64,000 nucleotides of DNA, taken from assembly GCA_003574885.1 (NCBI GenBank), contig PJFC01000009.1, positions 62,001-126,000 of the forward strand, written 5' to 3'. The translations under genes were made by a program, and so were the position numbers. The DNA comes from Geobacter sp. (GTDB lineage Bacteria; Desulfobacterota; Desulfuromonadia; Geobacterales; Geobacteraceae). The notes beneath the pieces are model-generated. The model saw nothing but the letters and a program-made list of their open reading frames with translations, did no database searches and had not been told where the DNA came from. Position 1 is the stretch's first letter, and every line of letters starts with the position of its first letter. Below, piece by piece: positions 60,901 through 64,000 of this stretch.

Positions 60901-61877
60901 TCCCCGGCCCCCCCTTCCAGTTCATGGACCGGGTCACTGCCGTCAGGGGAGAACCGTGGCAGATGGTCGCAGGCGCCATGGCGGAAGCCCAGTACGATGT
61001 ACCGGCCGATGCCTGGTATTTCAAGGCCGACTGCCAGCCTCGTATGCCCTTCTCCATTCTCCTGGAGGCGGCCCTTCAGCCCTGCGGCTGGCTGGCAGCC
61101 TACGTCGGTTCGGCCCTCGCCTCCCCCACCGACATCTCCTTCCGCAACCTGGGAGGAAGCGCGATCCAGCACCGGTCCGTAACCCCGGAGAGCGGCACCC
61201 TGACAGCCACGGCAACCATGAAGAAAGTAGCCACCAGCGGCGGCATGATCATCCAGGAGTACGATTTCACCGTAGCGGACCGGCAGGGAATCCTCTACGA
61301 AGGGGAGACCATGTTCGGCTTTTTCTCCCGCGAAGCCCTCGCCAACCAGGTGGGAATCCGTGACGCGGCCATATACGCGCCGACGGCGGACGAGACAGCG
61401 CGAGGGATGAGCATTCGCTACCCCGACCTCCCCCCTTACCCGGAGAAACAGCTCAGAATGATAGACTGGGTTGAGTTGTATGTGCCGGACGGAGGGCCGG
61501 CGGGACTTGGCTACCTGCGGGGACTCAAGGAGGTAGATCCGGACGAGTGGTTCTTCAAGGCCCACTTTTACGAGGACCCCGTGACCCCCGGCTCCCTTGG
61601 CCTGGAATCGTTTCTGCAGCTCCTCAAGTTTGCCGCCGTGGAGCGGTGGGGATGGCAGGAAGGGACGGTCCTGGCCGCCACTGCCCTGGAAAGGCGTCAT
61701 CTCTGGCTCTACCGGGGGCAGATCGTACCGGAAAACAGCCTGGTGACGGTACATGCCTGGATCACCGCCGTGGATGAGCAGGAGCGGATACTCACCGCCG
61801 ACGGTTTCCTGTCGGTGGACGAAAAAATAATTTACCAGATGAATGATTTTACGGTGCAGATGGAGCAGAAAATATGA
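54924..61877 (+). CDS. pfaC: Fused PfaC/PfaB-type synthase: KS-CLF-AT-DH-DH
   Basis: This 2317-residue protein has a ketosynthase (1-455, Cys193 in DAACASS, ECHATGT, SNIGH). A KS-like chain-length factor (465-920) follows, where the Cys position is Glu669 (SSEENS). An acyltransferase (1035-1360, PGSGNHY, Ser1130 in GYSLGES) stands where PfaB is separate in Shewanella. After a Pro/Ala linker come four hot-dog folds making two FabA-like dehydratases, with active-site His1824 (CHFVDDRVMPG) and His2214 (AHFYEDPVTPG). The order matches the myxobacterial Pfa3 protein, but the acylglycerolphosphate acyltransferase at its end is absent. It begins 3 bp after pfaA and overlaps oleA (ATGA). Confidence 0.92.
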   Translation: MQQASSVAIVGIGGIFPDAPDLQRFWDNIRNSRSATRDVPHGRWLLPADAAYGAEKGAPDHVYSRRGCFIDGLPPLSALDGLSLNLERLAALDPLFHLLLHAGKRAFDDGITDRLDRSRVGVIIGNLALPSEKSAALTRQWLGRTFEEKLLGSSPDQTSTTDPLNRYVAGLPAGLLAHALGLGGGSCTLDAACASSLYAIKLAADELLAGRADAMLTGGLSRPDPLYTQMGFSQLRALSRRGICSPFDAAGDGLVVGEGSGIFLLKRTEDALAHGDRIYGIIRGIGLSNDVGGSLLAPMAEGQLRAMRAAYARAGWNPGDVDLIECHATGTPVGDATEVASLRELWGETPLPEERCVIGSVKSNIGHLLTAAGAAALTKVLLAMTEGTLPPTAGFTAPQPAMDLDNSPFRVLTASTPWQRRGDRIPRRAAVSAFGFGGINAHLLVEEWLPDTAYSSRTTLSSTTSQRPRIAVVGMDARFGPWQSLPSFQERVLGGDTDREPAAPRTWWGAEESAWFREEGYHTIPFNGYFLDKVTVAAEQFRIPPREIEEMLPQQLLMLNSAAGALADAGMSREDNLRSGVFIGIALDLNSTNFSFRWSLAQRATEWGNRLGNPLTADEAAAWTTSLRDAAGPSLTANRTMGALGSVVASRIAREFRVGGPSFTISSEENSGIRALETATRLLQAGDIDSALVGAVDLAGDLRAVLGHHGDRPYSPSGRALPFDNRADGGIVGEGAAAVVLKRLEDAERDGDRIYAIICGVGSAGGDTVTPGSTPYRQALERAYADAGVAPSTVSLLEGHGSGNPAEDRMEAQSLAAFFGDLHLPGRSCALSSVAGDIGQTGAASGFASFVRGCLALHREIIPSCRGVENPLADLVGKGPFYLPPTPRYWLRNRADGPRRAGISSFGVDGTCCHVVLEGWETSPELERISAVEPGAEFLFTLGGNSAEEIKLKLDGLSHNLRENNNSTLYTLAREWHVRETATPSGPLTLSLVARNREELTALIHQGNQTLASGSIVSTLSPVLRDRLFYSTSPLGRDGKIAFVFPGSGNHYHGMTLELSARWPGIFRRQDRENLYLRSQFQPELFWNGPLQTEIDDHRAVIFGQVATGCAVSDVVRSFAIQPAAAIGYSLGESAALFAMGAWRDRDGMLTRMQASTLFTRDLAGECRAAQRTWKLKEGATVDWSIGVVEATAREVRQALRSTARVYLLIVNTPDECVIGGDAKGVKRLVAMLGCRFFPLHGVTTVHCEVAREVAEPYRNLHLFPTTPPKGITFYSGAKGEAYDVNRESAADSILAQALDGVDYPAVIESAFDSGIRIFLEMGPGGSCSRMIDRILDGRPHLARSACIPGQDTVSSVLRLLGNLAAEGVPMDLSPLYTAEPLQLQPKRADHLIHIHAGGTPFQPPLPRKTTAVPPAPHPPVAAVRNERATGPATCGASHSVTPPRAIPPQAGDNLPAHAGDNVHPLSAVEALLPGFAAAQDAQLKAHEAYLNFSDGLARTMADTIAFQLSLQQMIEAAGDGDFAATAPVAPLQPAVNAAFDREMCLEFARGSVGRMLGPEFAEADSFPTRVRLPDDPLMLVDRIMTVEGEAKSMTSGRVVTEHDIHPNAWYLDGNRIPTCIAVEAGQADLFLSGYLGVDFITRGLAVYRLLDAVVTFHRGLPGPGETIHYDIRIERFFRQGETHLFRFLFDATVNGEPLLTMRDGCAGFFSAAELEAGKGIVRPALDLRPRTGTRPVEWVELVPMARESYDAGRLDRLRKGDLNGCFGSSFADLPITHPLTIPGGRMELVHRVMELDPAGGRYGMGIIRAEADIRPDDWFLTCHFVDDRVMPGTLMYECCMHTLRIFLLRMGWVAESGSAGWEPVPGVASQLRCRGQVLETTKIAAYEVSVRELGYSPEPYAIVDALMYADGKPIVEITSMSVRLTGTTKEQLLALWQHGQGRGKQRPDSDESIQKPAIYTKEQILAYSNGKPSEGFGEPYRIFDSGRKIARLPGPPFQFMDRVTAVRGEPWQMVAGAMAEAQYDVPADAWYFKADCQPRMPFSILLEAALQPCGWLAAYVGSALASPTDISFRNLGGSAIQHRSVTPESGTLTATATMKKVATSGGMIIQEYDFTVADRQGILYEGETMFGFFSREALANQVGIRDAAIYAPTADETARGMSIRYPDLPPYPEKQLRMIDWVELYVPDGGPAGLGYLRGLKEVDPDEWFFKAHFYEDPVTPGSLGLESFLQLLKFAAVERWGWQEGTVLAATALERRHLWLYRGQIVPENSLVTVHAWITAVDEQERILTADGFLSVDEKIIYQMNDFTVQMEQKI

Positions 61878-62917
61878 AGTATTCCCGTGTACATATCGAG
61901 GCGCTCGGCTACGAGCTGGCACCGGTGGTGGTGACCTCCGCCGAACTGGAAAAGCGCCTTGAACCGCTCTACAAGGCGCTCCATTTTACGCCCGGACAAC
62001 TGCAGGTGCTGACCGGCATCCGGGAGCGGCGCTGGTGGGAGCCGGGATACCCCCTTTCACGGGGGGCGATCGCCGCCGGGAAAAAGGCCCTCGCCGCCAC
62101 GGGAATATCCGCCGACGACATAGGCGTACTCGTCTACACCGGCGTCTGCCGGGAGCAGTTCGAACCGGCGACCGCCTGCCGCGTCGCGGCAGGACTCGGC
62201 ATTGGCGGGAAAACCATGATCTATGATCTGTCCAACGCCTGTCTTGGCGTTCTCAACGGCATCATCGACGTGGCGAACAGGATCGAGCTCGGCCAGATCA
62301 GGGCCGGCCTCGTCGTCTCCTGTGAAAGCGCCCGGGACATCAATGACATCATGATTGCCGACATGCTCGAAAAGCTGAGCATGGACCACTTCGCCTCGTC
62401 CCTCGCCACCCTTACCGGAGGTTCGGGAGGAGTAGCAGTCCTCCTTACCGACGGCTCCTTCGGATCGGCCACCGGCCGGCGGCTTCTGGGGGGGATGGCC
62501 CAGGCAGCCCCCGAACACCACGGCCTCTGCCTCTGGGGGATCGCCCCGGACGGACGGGGAGGATATGCCCAGTCCATGCGCACCGATGCGGTGAACGTGA
62601 TGAACAACGGGGTAGAGCTCGGGCTGCGCACCTGGGACGCCTTTCTCCCCGAGATTGGCTGGCGGCCTGAAGACGTGGACAGGGTAATCTGCCACCAGGT
62701 CGGGTCGGCACACCAGAGCACCATTCTCCGCACCCTGGGTATACCCGTCGAAAAGGACTTCACCACCTTCGAATTTCTCGGCAACATGGGAACGGTCTCC
62801 CTCCCTCTCACCGCAGCCCTCGCGGAAGAGCGGGATATCCTCTCCCCCGGCGATCGGGTCGCCTTTCTCGGTATCGGGAGCGGGTTGAACTGCCTGATGC
62901 TCGGGTTGGAGTGGTAG
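61874..62917 (+). CDS. oleA: OleA-type thiolase (head-to-head acyl-CoA condensation)
   Basis: OleA joins two fatty acyl thioesters by Claisen condensation to a beta-keto acid, the first step of long-chain olefin synthesis. The 347 residues have catalytic Cys123 (DLSNACLGV), His274 (ICHQVGSAH) and the Asn in FLGNMGTVSLPL. Glu97 (CREQFEPAT) sits 26 residues before the Cys, matching OleA Glu117 and not FabH. The start overlaps the PUFA synthase stop, so the two are translationally coupled. FabH-like condensing enzymes are the alternative, less likely given oleB downstream. Confidence 0.9.
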   Translation: MKYSRVHIEALGYELAPVVVTSAELEKRLEPLYKALHFTPGQLQVLTGIRERRWWEPGYPLSRGAIAAGKKALAATGISADDIGVLVYTGVCREQFEPATACRVAAGLGIGGKTMIYDLSNACLGVLNGIIDVANRIELGQIRAGLVVSCESARDINDIMIADMLEKLSMDHFASSLATLTGGSGGVAVLLTDGSFGSATGRRLLGGMAQAAPEHHGLCLWGIAPDGRGGYAQSMRTDAVNVMNNGVELGLRTWDAFLPEIGWRPEDVDRVICHQVGSAHQSTILRTLGIPVEKDFTTFEFLGNMGTVSLPLTAALAEERDILSPGDRVAFLGIGSGLNCLMLGLEW

Positions 62918-63185
62918 AATAGAGCAGATTTCTTCAGATTCGCCAGGAGAGGCGGAATCTTGGGAGCAGAGGGAAAAGGTCGGGCGGTGAGCGGACACCC
63001 GCCCGCTGTCTCAAAAATAGCCACTGTCCCGATATCCGGCAAGGGCAGCAAAGAGGAAACCGGTGCAGGTCCGCAGCACGACCTCGACCGGAACGGACGA
63101 GATTCCGCCACTCCATGCCGACAGAGCGATGACACATGACATACCTACTTAATCTACATTGATTTAAACAAGGTTCCCCCTTTAC
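62918..63185 (+). other. Spacer between oleA and oleB with two hairpins
   Basis: This 268-bp gap is the only sizeable one in the cluster. It shows GATTCGCC...GGCGGAATC (62937-62959, one-base bulge) and CGGGCGG...CCGCCCG (62983-63007). No U run follows, so neither is a clear terminator. No open frame with a ribosome binding site was seen. The end is AT-rich before oleB. Confidence 0.55.
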
Positions 63186-64000
63186 ATGAACATCGACATC
63201 AAAAATGAATACCCCTTCACCGATCACCATCTCGATCTGGACGGGCTGAACTACCATTACCTGGACGAAGGGAGCGGCGACCCGGTGGTGATGGTTCATG
63301 GCAACCCCTCCTGGTCCTTCTACTACCGGAATCTCGTCCTCGCCCTGCGGGACCGTTACCGCTGCATCGTTCCCGACCACATCGGCTGCGGGCTCTCCGA
63401 CAAACCGGATGACGACCGTTACGACTATACCCTTTCCCGGCGGGTGGACGACCTGGAGAGGCTTCTCGACCATCTGGACATCAGGGAAAACATAACCCTG
63501 GTGCTCCACGACTGGGGGGGAATGATCGGCATGGCCTTCGCCGTCCGTCATCCGGAACGGATCAGGCGACTGGTCATCCTCAACACCGCGGCTTTCCACC
63601 TCCCCAAGGAAAAGCCGTTCCCTCTCGCCCTGAAAACCTGCCGCGACACCTGGGTCGGCACCCTGCTCGTGCGCGGCTTCAACGCCTTCAGCCTCGCCGC
63701 CTCCTTCGTGGGATGCAAACGGAACCCGATGCCGGCCGAACTGCGCCGGGCCTACCGCTCCCCCTACGACAGCTGGCAGAACCGGATCGCCACCCTCCGC
63801 TTCGTCCAGGACATCCCCCTGACACCGGGTGACCGGAACTACGATCTGGTGAGCAACGTCGCGAAGGGACTCGACGGTTTCAAGAATCTCCCCATGCTCA
63901 TCTGCTGGGGGGAACTTGACTTCGTCTTCGACCTCCACTTCCTGAACGAGTGGCAGCGGCGTTTCCCCGCCGCCGAGGTCCACCGCTTCCACGACTGCGG
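63186..64000 (+). CDS. oleB: OleB-type alpha/beta hydrolase (beta-lactone decarboxylase), cut by window edge
   Basis: OleB removes CO2 from the beta-lactone intermediate to give the cis-olefin. The visible 271 residues start MNIDIKNEYPFTDHHLDLDG and resemble haloalkane-dehalogenase-fold proteins: VHGNPSWSFYYR (oxyanion hole), nucleophile Asp109 in LVLHDWGGMIG, and LICWGELDFVFD at the later acid position. An Asp nucleophile in HDWGG fits OleB and dehalogenases, and linkage to oleA favours OleB. The gene continues past 64000. oleC and oleD would be expected next. Confidence 0.87.
   Translation, partial: MNIDIKNEYPFTDHHLDLDGLNYHYLDEGSGDPVVMVHGNPSWSFYYRNLVLALRDRYRCIVPDHIGCGLSDKPDDDRYDYTLSRRVDDLERLLDHLDIRENITLVLHDWGGMIGMAFAVRHPERIRRLVILNTAAFHLPKEKPFPLALKTCRDTWVGTLLVRGFNAFSLAASFVGCKRNPMPAELRRAYRSPYDSWQNRIATLRFVQDIPLTPGDRNYDLVSNVAKGLDGFKNLPMLICWGELDFVFDLHFLNEWQRRFPAAEVHRFHDC

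Noticed and set aside
60054-61922. 622-codon open frame antisense to the dehydratase domains
   Set aside because: Long antisense frames are common in high-GC codon-biased genes; no motif or plausible start was found and the sense strand has clear dehydratase motifs.
62918-63185. Remnant of an acylglycerolphosphate acyltransferase gene between oleA and oleB
   Set aside because: No frame in the gap shows an HxxxxD motif or other acyltransferase landmark.
62057-63992. Antisense open frames covering oleA and oleB
   Set aside because: They mirror oleA and oleB, which carry catalytic motifs in order on the plus strand.

Overview
This window looks like a chromosome segment from the Desulfuromonadota, close to Geobacter/Geotalea. 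Three things suggest this: a complete type IV pilus locus in the order pilB-T-C-S-R-A, a secreted 12-haem cytochrome built from c7-type triheme repeats, and many GC-rich, tightly packed operons of Geobacteraceae type. No rRNA, tRNA, insertion sequence, prophage or CRISPR array was seen.

Region 1 (1-17.5 kb, minus strand) reads, in transcription order: RNase R, TatC, RibF, a flippase-like membrane protein, a DUF2723 GT-C-like membrane protein, AroE, PilB, PilT, PilC, PilS, PilR. Then comes pilA with its own sigma-54 promoter and an upstream palindrome, and finally an ABC exporter that runs off the left edge. The pilin is long (206 aa) but keeps the six aromatic positions of the short Geobacter pilin. 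Region 2 (17.5-29.3 kb) holds a lytic transglycosylase facing rnr across a paired palindromic operator, a TolC-family protein, a DedA/TrmJ/SemiSWEET/LemA/TPM operon, a 3-hydroxyisobutyrate-dehydrogenase-family reductase, endonuclease III, a PHP phosphoesterase and a cytidylate-kinase-like/BON fusion.

Region 3 (29.3-38.5 kb) contains an ICMT-like methyltransferase and a long minus-strand operon: nadC, birA, coaX, an EF-G paralogue, a SPOR protein, an unknown acidic protein, an MglA-like GTPase with altered active-site residues, and mgtC. Region 4 (38.5-46.7 kb) has a HAMP-GGDEF protein carrying the serine that marks Hypr-type (cGAMP-forming) enzymes, coupled to a lipoprotein. It also has a DUF4124 protein, the dodecahaem cytochrome, and mutL-miaA-hfq with a DUF512 radical SAM protein.

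Region 5 (47.0-64.0 kb, plus strand) is the most striking. It is a polyunsaturated-fatty-acid-type synthase: PfaD-like enoyl reductase, then KS-MAT-ACP-ACP-KR-DH, then a fused KS-CLF-AT-DH-DH protein. The last gene overlaps oleA, and oleB follows and is cut by the right edge. Physically joining an iterative PUFA-type synthase to the head-to-head olefin pathway suggests a dedicated route to a polyunsaturated long-chain hydrocarbon or ketone. oleC, oleD and a phosphopantetheinyl transferase are not in the window; oleC/oleD may lie just past the right edge.
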